Shown: positions 37,145-50,400 of the stretch, in pieces
Position numbering within the stretch: position 1 is the stretch's first letter
How the letters are laid out: every line of letters begins with the position of its first letter
From: Diplosphaera chodatii
Taxonomy: Eukaryota; Chlorophyta; Trebouxiophyceae; Prasiolales; Stichococcaceae
Direction of reading: 5' to 3'
Length of the DNA stretch: 64,000 nucleotides
Assembly (NCBI GenBank): GCA_032358165.1
Contig: JAALGY010000013.1
Location: 186,001-250,000, forward strand
Made by a program: the position numbers and the translations under genes
The notes under the pieces: model-generated
The model's database searches: none
Seen by the model: only the letters and a program-made list of their open reading frames with translations
Told to the model about the DNA's origin: nothing

Positions 37145-38452
37145 GGCAATCGACCGCAGACCGCCAACCACTGGACCGCAGGCGCCAATGCCGTTACTAA
37201 TGCTGCTTTGGCATCCCGCTCATGCCGATTGTCCGGTACCAGTGGCTCAGCAACGTCGTTCTCAGCGCAGTCCGAGCACCTGCAGATGGGAGAGATGCTG
37301 TGATCAGCAGGTGTAGGCAGTTCGTGGTTGGCTGATGCCATCTAGTGTGGCAGCCTGCTGCCTCGCGTCATGAGTTTCAAGCACCATGGGCTGTTCGTAT
37401 CGCTCCAAGAAAGGTTTGCTGAGGTCACTTGGCATGCTTCTGCAGAAACACACGGAAGCAACCGAAACGACGGCCCTGGGAGTACATCGATGACACCGCT
37501 ACCACTGCACGCAGCGGCCATGATACCAGGCATGAAGGCCTCACAAACGCCTTCAGCACTTCTGCAATGCACACTCGAGCCTGGGCCGGCCCAGCAACAG
37601 CTTGTGGCAGCGCGGCGGGACCGTACCAGGAAAGGAGCAGGTGCCTGTACCTGCTCTTGGCTTTGTCACGACTGATCGAAACGTGTCGCTACGTGCGGGG
37701 GAGGAATGCCGCAGAGGCCATACGGGCAGGGGAGCAGCCCACAGCTGCAGCTGACCCAAAAGTCCAAACGGGGGCTGCTGATGTCGTGTCGCGTGGCACA
37801 CATGCTGGTACTTACACCAGCACAACCAGGCCTATACAGGATCATGTTTTGTCCGAAACAGCTGCATATGGTCGCAAGATGACAGACCAGCTTGCCTGCG
37901 AGGGTCTGGGCGCAGGAACTGGGCCGGCCATGTTTGATGACGCAGCGGGCGGACGCGCGGGGACACTCGGCGCTGATGCAAAGCGCCAATTAAGCAGCAC
38001 TCACTTCCGCCGAGGGCTTGGGGACGCTCGATAGTATCGGTTTCGCCAAGTACAGCCGTCCGACAGGCCACGGAAGGCGCCGGTGCACGAAAGTAGCCGT
38101 GGCACAGGTTGACTCAACCGTGGTCCCGGGTCACCAAATGCCCCGGCAGGCGCAGTGCACCGTCACGCTGAGCTGGATGTGTGGGGCAGTCGGAAGGAGC
38201 TGGTGGCATCACAGAGGCCTGGACCTTGATCGATTGTTGCCGATGGCGGACTGCTGTAGAGCATACGTGCTGTATGAACAGCGCTGATCAGCAGCATGCT
38301 GCCAACCCAGTGCTTGCCCAGCCGTGACGCGCTGTTCTCGCTCTGCCAATACCAATCGTGATCGTCACCCATCAAACAGTGCAGTCTTGACAGCAAGTGC
38401 ATCATTCAACAGGGTACACATGCACATTCCCGATTGCTGAAGTCTGTGTACC
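37145..38452. promoter_or_regulatory. Divergent intergenic region
   Basis: About 1.3 kb lies between the starts of the Ala/Gln-rich gene (-) and the glucosyltransferase gene (+). A 201-codon open frame at 37429-38034 (+) has no recognisable similarity or exon context and is not called. The region presumably holds two promoters. Confidence 0.4.
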
Positions 38453-41400
38453 ATGCATCTGCGTGTGTTCAGCGTCAGCTCGCCTGCAATGGCATGTTCC
38501 CGACGCGCAGCATGTGCGTTGCATGCCAGCCTGCTGCTCCTGTGCCTGGCGCTGGCGTCGCAGCTGGCGCACTGCCAGACTAGGCAGTCCGGCCGAGGCG
38601 CCAGTGTCGCGCTGACGGCCAAGTGGAACAGCACCGCAACAGTGCTTGAAGCCGCCGAGTTCCTGGTACGCCCGCCACTGCATGCCCTCCCTGGTGCTGG
38701 CGTAGTGGCACAGGATCCCAGCATGCATGCAGCTTCAAACCCAAAGTGCCTGTAAGCATTTCCGGTTGTGGTGACTTATCAGTACCAGATTGTTCGGTCC
38801 TTGATCGTCATGCAGGCAGATGAGAGCCCGGCGCAGTTCTGGGCCTTTGTGGAGGCGTGGTCTGGCCGCGGCAGCAGCGGCGGCGCAGCCGCCGAGCAGG
38901 GCTGCTGGGGGCAGATTACCATCGCAGCAGCGGCGCACGTGCCGCCCAGCCTCGGCCGCCTGCTGCCGATGGTCGTGGCCAGCCGGCAGTACTCCCCGCG
39001 GCTGGAGCTGTTTGCGACGCTGGCAGAGGACGCGGCTCCCTCGGAGCAGGTCAGGGCGCTGCTCCATGCTCCTGGCTAGCACGCATGCATGCAGTGCCAG
39101 CTGACACAAGCACGGCGCGCACTGCAGCAGTCTTGTGACCTGACCTTGCTGACCTGAACACAAGTTGAGCTGCGCAGGCGTGCTGCTGGGTGGACGTGCA
39201 TGGCAGCACCGCCAGCACAGCTGCAGAGCTGGACGCATTGCTGTCCCGGCCAGCAGACACCGCCGCAGCTCCTGAGCTGTACGAGATCGACCATGTGTAT
39301 GGCCACAGCAGCGGAGGGGCTTCGGCCACCACAGCCATCCTGTACGGCGCGGCCGGCACGCAGTGCTTCGCGGCGCTGCACGCGAAGCTGGCTGCAGCCG
39401 CCAATGCCTCAGGTCGGTCAGCAGGTCACCAGTGCTTTGGGTGGTGTTCACGGGTGCCACCCTCCGCGGCAAACTCTCAACGGCCACAGTGAATGCTGTG
39501 CCGTCCTTCACGGTCGAGCAGGTTGAGCACAAACCATTTTCGCTGTTGTCATAGCTGACTCGCTGCAACGCGCAGACTCCACCCTGAGGTACGTGCACCG
39601 GCCGGTGCTGCGGGAGGCGTGTCGCTCCGGTCCCTCCGCCGCCGCCGCCTGCAGCGTCCACGGCGCCGGCGTCCCGCTGCAGCTGCCGGGCTTCGGCGTG
39701 GAGATGGCCATCAAGAACATGGAGTACTCTGCGCTGGACGACTCGAAGGTGACGGCCGGACCAGCATCTGGTTCTTGCATTGATACATTGCAGAACCTTG
39801 TAGATGCTATGGTCGCAGGGCTGCAGCTGGGCTCCGTAGTGGCTCCATGTGTGTGTTCTGCAGCGTGCTCAAACATCACATGGTCACTGCTGCTACATGC
39901 GCCGGCCGGGAGGCAACATGTGCAAAGTGATCAGTCACACCCGCCTCAGGGGTGGCTGGAGGCAGAGCGTTTCTCCAGTCGTCGACACCCGCTGAGCCTG
40001 CGCGTCTTTTGACGCACACGTGAGCGCAGAAATGCAAGCAGGAGGCAGCAGACATGGAGGCGGAGGCCCTGGAGGGGGTGGGCATCCCTTGCCAAGCTAA
40101 TCGATACAGTAATTGTCTCACCGTAATTGGCAGACGGTGGCAAGCTACAGGCGAAGCAGGAAGCGGCGGACGCAGAGGCGGAGGCCCTGGAGGGGGGTGG
40201 CGAGGCGGAGGGCTTCCACTTCGGGAAGCTTTTGGAGAGGAGACCGGGGGCGCGCCCCGAGCTGCTGGCCTTCCGGGACACGCTGCTGGCGTCCGCCAAC
40301 CAGGAGCAGAAGCTCAAGGTGGGCCCCGCCCCCGCCTACTTGCTGCACAACGAATGACTTGCTCGTCAGGCCATGCAGGCATATGCATGTGGACTGTGTG
40401 TGGGTCTCTGGACCGAAGGCGCCAGTTGCAGATGGCCATGCGCACTGGATTTGGAGGCTTACAGCTTGATCGTGTGTCTACTCTTCAGCCTTGATGTGAT
40501 ATGTGTGGTATATAGACGCTTCAGCTGCGCACTCAACTGCAGGTGTGGGACCTGAAGGACTTGGGGTTCCAGACGGCGCAGCGCATCCTGGATTCCGCCG
40601 ACCCGCTGCGCCTGCTGTCCGAGCTGGCGGGCAACTTCCCGTCGCACGCCGGGCCGCTGTCGCGGCTGGAGGTGGCGCCCGAAAAGCGCACCGAGTGGGC
40701 CATGAACCGTCGCATCATGCAGGTCAGCCAGACACCTTCCAAACATCATACTCAGCCTGTGAGCTTGCATATTAAATTCACATCAGCACCTCCTCCACCG
40801 CAGGCAGGTTGCAGGGTGCTGAGCATGTGGAACACAGACAGTTGTCTGTGCCAATGCCCCATGCCGCCTGCTGGTCTCAACAGCGCTAAGCGCAGCGCGC
40901 TTTCTTTCACCACACAGGTCGGCGCCAACCTGATGCTGCTGAATGGGCACTTCATAGATGCGTCAAACCTGGACCTGTTCTCCATCCTGGACCGCGTTCG
41001 CAAGGAGGTGAGTGCTGTTCTGTGGTGAAGTGCAAATGCCAAAGCCTTCAGACACGTCCAGCATGGTTTTGCGATGCTGCCCGCTTCATGCAGTGTCGGA
41101 TATGTTTGCATGCTTGCCATTTCCGACTGACTCATGGACACCGTTGCTGGCACCGCTTGCACGTGTCGGACCTCTGTGCCTTCATGTTGTGTGACATGGT
41201 GTGCATCCGGTGTTTCAACGCTCTGTCTGTGGCACAGGTGGCACTCATCGGGCGGCTGCGGGACACGGGGCTGGCGGGCGCCGATGTAGCGACCCTGCTG
41301 GCTCTGCGAGCGGAGGCGGCAGCCGCTGCTGAGGTGAAATTCACCTATCCATGTGACCAAAATCATGAAAGCTGAGGTCGTGTCGAAGGCCTTACGCATC

Positions 41401-44400
41401 ACCTAGCCTTGAAGCGGTCTGGTGGCTGGGCAGAGCCAGCACATGGCCTGGCGTCACGTCAACAAACTGCACCACAGGCTGCTCTGTGGTGCCATGGACA
41501 ACGAGGCTGTGTCATGAGTTGTCACTGCAAGCGCCGCACAAGCACGTCGCTGGTTTCCGCAGGCGGAGCGGCGCGTCAATGTGACGGCCCCGGCGGGCGC
41601 CGTCACGTGGCTGAACGACCTGGAGTCGGCAACGGACGTGCGCTACGCCCGCTGGCCGCGCCAGCTGCGGGAGCTGCTGCAGCCCGTGTTCCCTGGCCAG
41701 GTGCTGCAGTGTGCCGCTGTGCGCCGCCTTGCCTCGCTGCGACCAGGGTCACGGTCAGGCGTCTGCAGCGTGGCTGGAGGCAGCGTCTGCTGGCGCAAAG
41801 CTTGCAGCAGGCATACCAAGATGGCACGTTGGACATGATGTCCCACAGCAGGCGCATGTTGGCGATGTGCCAAGACCATGTGGTTCGCTCGACAGAGTGG
41901 ATGCGTTTCTGCTCCTGTGCAGATGCATGCTGTGGCGCTGAACATCTTCAACTACATCGCGGTGGCGGACCTGGCATCATCAGAGGGCCTCACCCTGGCC
42001 GCAGCCCTGGGCGAAATGATGGCAGACGAGTTCCCTGTGCGTGTCGGCCTCCTGCCACTCCTGCCGCCAGGTGCAACACAGGACGACATAACGTGCAAAA
42101 CTGCCACGAGCGGGCCCCCAGCACCACTGGACATGCAGGGCAATGCTGCTGTACCTTGTTGGCTTCAATCTGTGTGACCATGCTGCCATCCCTGTAGGTG
42201 CTGGCGCGGTGCCCTGGCATCAGCAGCCGCCGGCGCAGCAGGCCGCAGCCGCGGTGGCGGCCGTCCAGCGGAGCCTGGGCGGCGCGGCTGCGGAGCTGCT
42301 GGTGGCGCGGCTGGCGGCGGCGGCGGCGGTGGATGTTGCGGCTGAGGCGGCGCCGCCACACAGCGAGCTCACCACTCAGCAGGTGATGAGGGCCTCCGGC
42401 TCGTGTATGCCGGGGATGCATCATGCCGTCCGTGCAACAATATACCTCACGCATCCTACTGTACTGATTCTGATGAGCTGCTCATGCAGGTGGAGACGTC
42501 ATTCGAGAGGGTGTGGCAGCAGGCGCTGTCTGCAGGGGACGACATGGATGTCGAAGTGGACGACGAGGATGTTGCACACCTGGCGCCGGCGGCAGCCCTG
42601 CAGCACCTGCAGAACGGTGTGCGGGATGTGCACCGGTAGAGTCTCGGTCATGGCAGGTGGTTTGGACTTTACTACATGCGCGGGCTGTAAACTTGCTTTG
42701 GTGTGTACCAAACTGCTGATATACACATCGTCAATTCGCAGGCACAAGCTTTGCGACAGGCGTTCAGGAAGCCGTGCTGGCCGCAGCCAAGTTTGCAAGG
42801 GCAAAGGGGCTGTCAGACGGTGCGGCATATGCACACAAAACATGAGAACCCCCATGCATCGACAAGTCAGCTTCCTTGCTTCGCATGGCCGCTGTCTGGG
42901 GAGTTAGCTTCAGACCTATGGGCTGTCGTCTTGCCAAGTACTTTGGCAGCTCGATGCGTGCTGGCGAAACAAGGTCGCCAACGTGCTTTTCACACAGGGT
43001 CGGGCGCACCGCTGCTGTCGATGAATGGTGTCGTGGTTGAGGTGCCGCCAGGCACCTCGCCGTCAGTGCTGATGTGGCGCCAGCTGGCAGGCGCTGCGCT
43101 GCAGCAGGAGATGCGCCAGGCACGGCCTCATCCTTCGCCTCAGTCAGGCCCATCTGTTTCTGCCACATCTGTTGTTGCCACAAGGAGCCATCACTGTTAC
43201 TTGCCTTGTGATTGACGAGTCCACCACTTCTGCCGTCCCTAAACTGCTTGTGGTTGGATCTTCACCATGCGTGCTGCAAATGGAGCAGGTGCAGCAGTGG
43301 ACGTACTACGGGCGGCTGGACGATGCAGGCCGTCCAGTCGAGCCGCTGCTGTCGACGGTGCTGTCGCTGGGGGCGGCGCTGCCACGTCACAATCCCCGCA
43401 TCCTGCCCAGCGTCATCGCAGGCATGTGCCAGCGTAACTTTAAGCATGTGTTCCCCGTGCTTCCTGCACCGTTTTCGGGGTCACGTGATGGGGCTGCAAG
43501 CCACTGCTGCAGCAGGCGGCGTGCAGCAGCAGACACTCGGCCATCAGTTTGAGACCGTCTTGAACTTTACTCTGCAGAGGAGGACCCAGCGAAGCAAGTG
43601 GCGCTGACCACTGAGGAGCTGGCGGCCATCAGTGGTCCCAGCGAGCAGCCGCCATACCTGCACGCGGCCGAAAGCGGGGAGGATGTGAAGGCTGCCACAC
43701 ACTGGGTTGCGGCAGACCTCGCATCAAGGGTACGATCTGTCTACGTTCTCACAATTCTGTAGTACTGTGTGCAGACGACAGGGTTTTGCATCACCATGTC
43801 GGGCTGACGGACGGCGTCAGACAGTGGCTCTGCATTGGAGAAGGATGGTATTCTATATCAGCATTTTGATCCACCCACAGAGTGGCAGGGAGCTGGTGCT
43901 GGCCGCTCTGGCCTTCATCAGCGGCGAGGTGGGCGACGCCTCACGCTCGCGTGTCGCCATCCTGCACAACCCCGCCCATGCCGCCACAGGGCCGCCCAGC
44001 CAGCTGCAGCGCCTGCTACTGGCCGCCGCGGCCGTGCCCAGCAGGCGCCCCAAACTGCCGGGTATACAATGCCTTTCCACATACACAGGTCGTCACTATA
44101 CATGTTGGGGAGTCGTGGGCTGGGTGTCGCTGGTCTGCTGGGGTGCAGGGCAAGCGAAGCAAAGATGCGTTCTGCTGCGGTCCTTGCACTTGATCCATGA
44201 CACGTCAGTTGGAGCCTGCAGGCTTCCTGGCGGCCCTGCTGAGGCGAGACGACCTGGTGGACGCGCTGGCGGCGGCAGACGGCGGCACAGCGGCGGAAGC
44301 GGGAAGTCCCTTGTCCACAGCCCTGGGCGTCGCTGAGGAGGCTGGCCTGAACCGGAAGGGCCTGGAGCGGCAGCTGGCTGAGGAGCCGGCAGATGCAGCG

Positions 44401-47400
44401 GCCACCCTGCAGCAGCACAGCCGCCTGGCAAGGTACTTACGATGTTCAATGCTGCCCAATATGTACAGACTAGCGGCTAAAGCAGCACATGCACAGGTCC
44501 AGATCAGTGTTCAACAAGGACCGCACTCAGATGTTGGGCAACTGTACCCTGCATGGTGCAGGGACGTTCTGGGCTTGGCACCTGGGGTCGGCGCCGTGAT
44601 CACGAATGGTCGGGTCGTGCCGGCAGACGCGCCAGCATCCGACGGCGCTGCTGCGCCCGAGGCGCTGGTCGCTGGCGACTTTGCACTCCTGCAGGTAAAA
44701 CTTTCAGTCGCATCGGGAGCTGGAGATCGGCTTTTCCCCTGTCTGCTGGCCGCACTGGTCTGCTATGACACCAACACACCAGTGTCGATGTAGTGCAGTG
44801 ACACAGCTGCCGTCTTGTGCAACCATACATCAGGAGTGTCAGTACTGTCACAATGCAGTTCGATACAAACATAGGCTGACTGGCCGGTCTGTTGCTGCAG
44901 GCGCATGCTCTGGTTGCCCAGATGGCCCAGGGCACCGTCAAAGTAGCAGAGGCTGCTCTGGACGAGGGTCGCATCTCGAGGTAAGACCTTGAGACGAACT
45001 TGGTATCCAGCGATTCAGACGACGACTTATAGTAAACTGGGTTTTCCGATGAACAACACAAGTCATCGTGCCACCGTCGCAGCGACGGTGCTGAGGTGGA
45101 CGAGGCGGGGCCCACCAGCGAGCAGCTGAGCGACATCGTGGCGTCGGCGTCGTCCGTCCTGGCAGCCCATGGCGGCAAGGTGAGTGACCCACGCATACCA
45201 CAGTACTGTCTGCATACCACGACGTCACACAGCTGGGACCTGCTGAGGGCCACGGCAGTAGCAGATCCGGGCATCTTGTCTAACGCAGGTCGACTCGAGG
45301 TCGGCGCGCCTGTCCAAGGCGATGCAGCAGCTGCGCACGCAGCACGTGGCGGTGCATCTGCAGGCCCTGGAGCAGAATGGGGAGGCGTCCGCCCTGCAGG
45401 CCAGCGTGCTGCTGAACCCCCTGTCAAAGGCACGCCGCTGGATCTCGAACATCACATACAGACTGCAGCTCCACTTGATCTCAGCATAGTGAGAACTGAT
45501 CGGCAGCCAGATGAGAGTTCGAAGCGTCTCCTGACCCCAAAGACCCCAAAGACGGCGGACATACAACCGTGATTTTGTTGCCAGCAGATGCTATTTTCTC
45601 CGTCTCACAGGCGGCCCAGAAGCTGGCGCCAGTGCTGGAGTTCCTGCGGCAGCACACGGGCCTGGCGCTGCAGGTGGTACTGCACCCGGAGCCCGAGCTC
45701 TCCGACCTGCCCCTCAAGTCCTACTACCGCTTCGCCCTCCCCGAGTTTGCTCACGAAGGTGCATTCTATGTCACGGCTGTGGCTTTGGGTTGTTCCCGTT
45801 CGTTACTAGATCAGACACAGCAGTGGGCAAGCATCCACCTCTCTGTGGCTGCATCCCGTTTGTTGAATGCCGCAGCGACGTGCAATGGCACGGCTCGGGC
45901 ATGGTCTTGCTGCCAAGGTTCTGCTGCATTTTGGTGGACACATTGGCTGTGCTGCACACACTCAGCCTGCACCCCACCGACGCTGCGCTCCATGCGTCTG
46001 CAGAGGGCGGCGGCGGCGTGCCGCTGCCGCCGGAGGCGTCCTTTGCGTCGCTGCCTGGCCGCAAGGTGCTGACGCTCAACATGGATGTGCCGGAGTCCTG
46101 GCTGGTGGAAGCGGTGGAAGCCGAGGTGCGGTGCAGACTCAATATGCAGAGCCCACATGCAGCTTGACCCTCAGTGCTATACACGTGCTGTCTCCTCGCC
46201 CGCACAGCAAGAGTCCGAGGGAAGTGTGCAGCATCCTTTAAGGTCAAGCAGACTGTGCATGCTGGTACGCCTCATGCACATTGCGCTGTATGGTGGGCGG
46301 TCACCGCTGCTGAGCGTGCTAATCGTGCGCATGTCATACAAAGAACTCACAGAAATGGAAGATTTGAAATTTCCTGCAGGCTGACCTGGACAACCTGAAG
46401 CTTGGGGAGCTGCCGGTGCCGCTGGGTGGGGGTGTTGCTCTGCACGCGCGCTTCCAGCTGGAGGCGCTGCTGCTGACGGGCCAGTGCATCGACCCTGGGG
46501 CGAGGCGAAGAGAACAGGTGGGGTGCTGAAGCAGCTTACGCACCAGAATGCAGGAAGAAGGGCATCTGACTGTACGCGTCTGGCATACGATGTGCTAGCT
46601 GAGCATGTCCCTGCTGTGCGACACGGGCCCAAGAGCCTGGTCCCTGTTTCGCAGCATCTTCTTGCAGCTGGCACGGAGCCCCAGCTTGCTGTGCAAGTGC
46701 AGTACTGTTGGGCCGACAGCCTTCAGCAGCAGCCACATCGAGTGCGCCCCCCTCCACAACCCTTGAATGTGTACCCCAAATGCAAATCTGCAGATGACGC
46801 CGCGGGGGGTGCAGCTGTGGCTGGGGCGCGGGCGGCAGCGGCACCTGCGCGACACGCTGGTCATGTCCAACCTGGGCTACTTCCAGCTGCAGGCGGGGCC
46901 GGGCGCCTGGCAGCTGCACCTCGCACCAGGTGCGCAGTCAAAGGCCTCACATGTATGGTACACAGCCGAGGTCCCCAGGCTCGGCGTCCCTGCTCGGCCA
47001 GCAGCAGCTGCAGCTGATGCGGCGTGGAATTCACATTTTGATATGACGACAGCCACGAGTCCTAGTTGCAAAGTGCTTGGTTTACAGTCACTCACCCATA
47101 CAGCATGGCGCAGGCCGGTCGCAGGAGCTGTACTATGTCACGCCGGACGGTCGGGAGCTGGAGCAGCAGGACACGGCATCCACACCGCCCATTGTGCTGG
47201 ACAGCCTCCTAGGTGCCGAGACCCAACACCCCACCCCACCCCATGCTTGAGCAACATGCAGTGGGCCCCTCGAGCATTGAACATGGCTCCTGACCCTGCA
47301 TGCGGCCGGCAAACCCCACGGCCGTCTTCTAGTGGCTGGTGATGCAATAGTGCGCATGGCGACTGCAGGGCGGCATGTGCAGCTGCGGGTGCGCAAGCAG

Positions 47401-50400
47401 ACGGGCAAGGAGGCGGAGGATGTGCTGGACCCCGACGCCGGCAAGTCGGTCTGGGACAAGCTGTGGAGCGCGCCAGGTGCAGTCTATCTGCGTCCTTCTC
47501 TCAGCCCATTCACAGCTGCTGGAGTGCGTAGACCTGGCCGGTTGGTTTCAGCAGCGGCTTGCGTGCTGCAGCATCGTGCCATAACGCTGCGTACCTTGGC
47601 TACCCCGTAGTGCTGGTAGCACTGTCATTGTAACCGATACCACCGTCAGCTAGTGCCCCGAGCTGACTCCCGAAGTGCTTACGCTGCAGGTGAGGCGGCC
47701 AAGGGGGAGGAAGTAGACGACAGGGTGCACGTGTTTACGGTGGCGTCAGGCCACATGTACGAGCGCCTTCAGAAGATCATGGTCCTCAGCGTGCTGCGCA
47801 ACACCAAGTCAGTCGCTTCGGCCCCTGGCTCATCCATGGCACCCGGCAGTTGCAGCACCTCTTCCTCAACCCTCTGCATGAATTCTGTGAGAGCCGGCAG
47901 TGTCTGTGCAGGGAGTGCATTGTGCAGGGCAGCACACGCCCGATGTGCGCCGACTTGTGTCCACTCGAGCAGATCAGGCGGCTTAAGACCAATGCTGCGG
48001 TGTGCCCCCATCTGCAGGTCGCGGCTGAAGGTGTGGTTCATCAAGAACTACATGTCGCCGCAGATGCGGGCGTTTGTGCCGCGCATGGCAGCACGCTACG
48101 GTTTCGACTACGAGTTTGTGACCTACAAGTGGCCGTCCTGGCTGCACAAGCAGGTGTGGGGCATGCTGCTCAGATGGGCGTCATACTCTGTACGCCTGAA
48201 CTTGTGGTGTTAGCAGGCAGCAGGTCATCTTGGCTGTGCTGCACCAGCACAGCATGCATGTCCGGCACTGGGCGAGCAACGGCGTGGGCGTTGAAGCAGG
48301 GCGACCCTGAAGCTTTGCATGGTGTGCACGTGTAGACAGAGAAGCAGCGCATTATCTGGGCGTACAAGATCCTTTTCCTGGATGTGCTGTTTCCGCTGAA
48401 CCTCAAAAAGGTGGGGTTGTCCGTTGAACAGCGTGTCTGCCTGCAAGTTTCATATGCCTCCGCAGCTTGGACATGTCGTGTGATCGGACCAGCTTCGGAC
48501 CAACTGTTTGGCAGCGTACACTCAATGTGTCTGATTTGCTACATTTGCTACAGGTCATCTTCCTGGATGCTGACCAGGTCATCCGCACTGACATCAAGCA
48601 GCTGGCCGACCTTGACCTGAAGGTCTGAATCTACTTGAAGGGCCCCACCACCTGACTTCCCAGTTTGCACAGCCTTTGAGCTGTTCGCGCAGTCTGCCTC
48701 AGCTGTAACGCAGATCGCATGTAGCCCTATAGTACAGCGCTGTCGCTCGTTGTGCTCCACTGCAGATCGCTTTTGCGGCGAAACTCAGTCTCCAATGTAC
48801 GTGCTGCAGGGTGCGCCATATGGCTACACCCCCTTCTGCGACAACAACAAGGACATGGACGGCTTCCGCTTCTGGCGGACCGGCTTCTGGAAGGACCACC
48901 TGCGGGGCAAGCCCTACCACATCTCCGCGCTGTATGTCATCGACCTCGTGCGCTTCAGGTAAGCGATTCAGGGTCACTGTTTACTGTGGCTATGTAGTGC
49001 TGAAATTGACACAAGAAACAGCACTAACCTGGTTGCTATGAACCAGTCTCAACAACACTCACAGCAGCGACAGCCACGAGCCTCTGGTCAATCACGAAGC
49101 CGCTGCAGTGGCGACACAGCCAACTGGTGTGGGGTCGTGAGCCTGTTCCGTCGTCGAGCAGGCAGACGGCGGCGGGCGACCAGCTGCGCGTGATCTACGA
49201 CAACCTGAGCAAGGACCCCAACAGCCTGTCCAACCTGGACCAGGACCTGCCCAACTACGCGCAGCACCAGGCGCGCTGGGCTATGGTCACTTGCTGTCCC
49301 CGTGCGGAACCACATGTCGAGATGTGGCCATGGCTGCCAGCTGGTGGAGGTTGTCGTGACTCCATCCGGTCAGCACCACAGGCTGCTCCGCAGGATGCCG
49401 TCAGTGATGCACACCCCGCGCGAGCCCTGTGGACTGCGTTGCTGGCGCAACTGCTCCCTGGAGCAACCTGCAGATGGTGACACTTGCTATGCTTTGGGTG
49501 CAGGTGCCGATCTACTCGCTGCCGCAGGAGTGGCTGTGGTGCGAGACGTGGTGCGGCAACACCACGAAGCCCGCCGCCAAGACCATCGACCTGTGCAACA
49601 ACCCCCTCACAAAGGCAAGCATCTGCTTGCAAACGGCTGCAGGTCTCGTGCTGTTTACATGGCGCATCAGTAACACAACGAGCTCTGGCAACTTCACCTC
49701 CTCCCTGTTATTGATGTTGAGTCGTCCGGGTGCTTCTGCAACCCTGTCCATGGCGTGATCTGGGTGCAAACCACACCGCAAAGGTCGCCCCAAAGGTTGA
49801 CCATCGAGTTGAAGGATGCAGGAGCGAACAACCCAAAATCATAAATCCTCAATGCAGGAGCCGAAGCTTGACAATGCGCGGCGAATTGTGGCGGAGTGGC
49901 CGGCGCTCGATGAGGAAGCGCGCGCCTTCACTGCCCAGGTGTGTCCAGCGGCCTTGAAGTTTTGGCGATATGCAGCCACTTTGCAACACAACGGGCGTCA
50001 GCACCGCACAGTCGAAACCCTACATGTGGCTGCTGAACAGTTGAGGCTGTGAGGAGAGAAACAGCAGCTAGACCCCTGCCCTGCACCCTGTCAAGCCGCT
50101 GGCTGTTGGCGTCATCCAGTGGCCGACTGCCTGCAGGTGGAGGCGCAGCTGGCGGAGGAGGCCCTGGAGCAGCAGGAGCAGGGTTTGAGCCCCGGCAGCG
50201 GGCAGCCGGCCCAGACAGCCGGTGCCGCAGCCGCAGCAGGTTTGGCAGAGGACGAGGTCGCAACCCCAGCCAGCAGCAGCAGCAGCCCCAGCTTCGCGGC
50301 TGATGGGACAGCCGATGCAGGCGCAGCGGGGCAGGCCGCCGGCAGCGCGGGCCAGCAGGCAGCGGCGGGGGGCATGGCAGCGGAGGCCGCAGCAGCAGAC

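Noticed and set aside
37429..38034. 201-codon open frame on the plus strand
   Set aside because: No recognisable motif, no exon-like phase with neighbours, and it lies in a divergent promoter region; long open frames are frequent by chance in GC-rich DNA.
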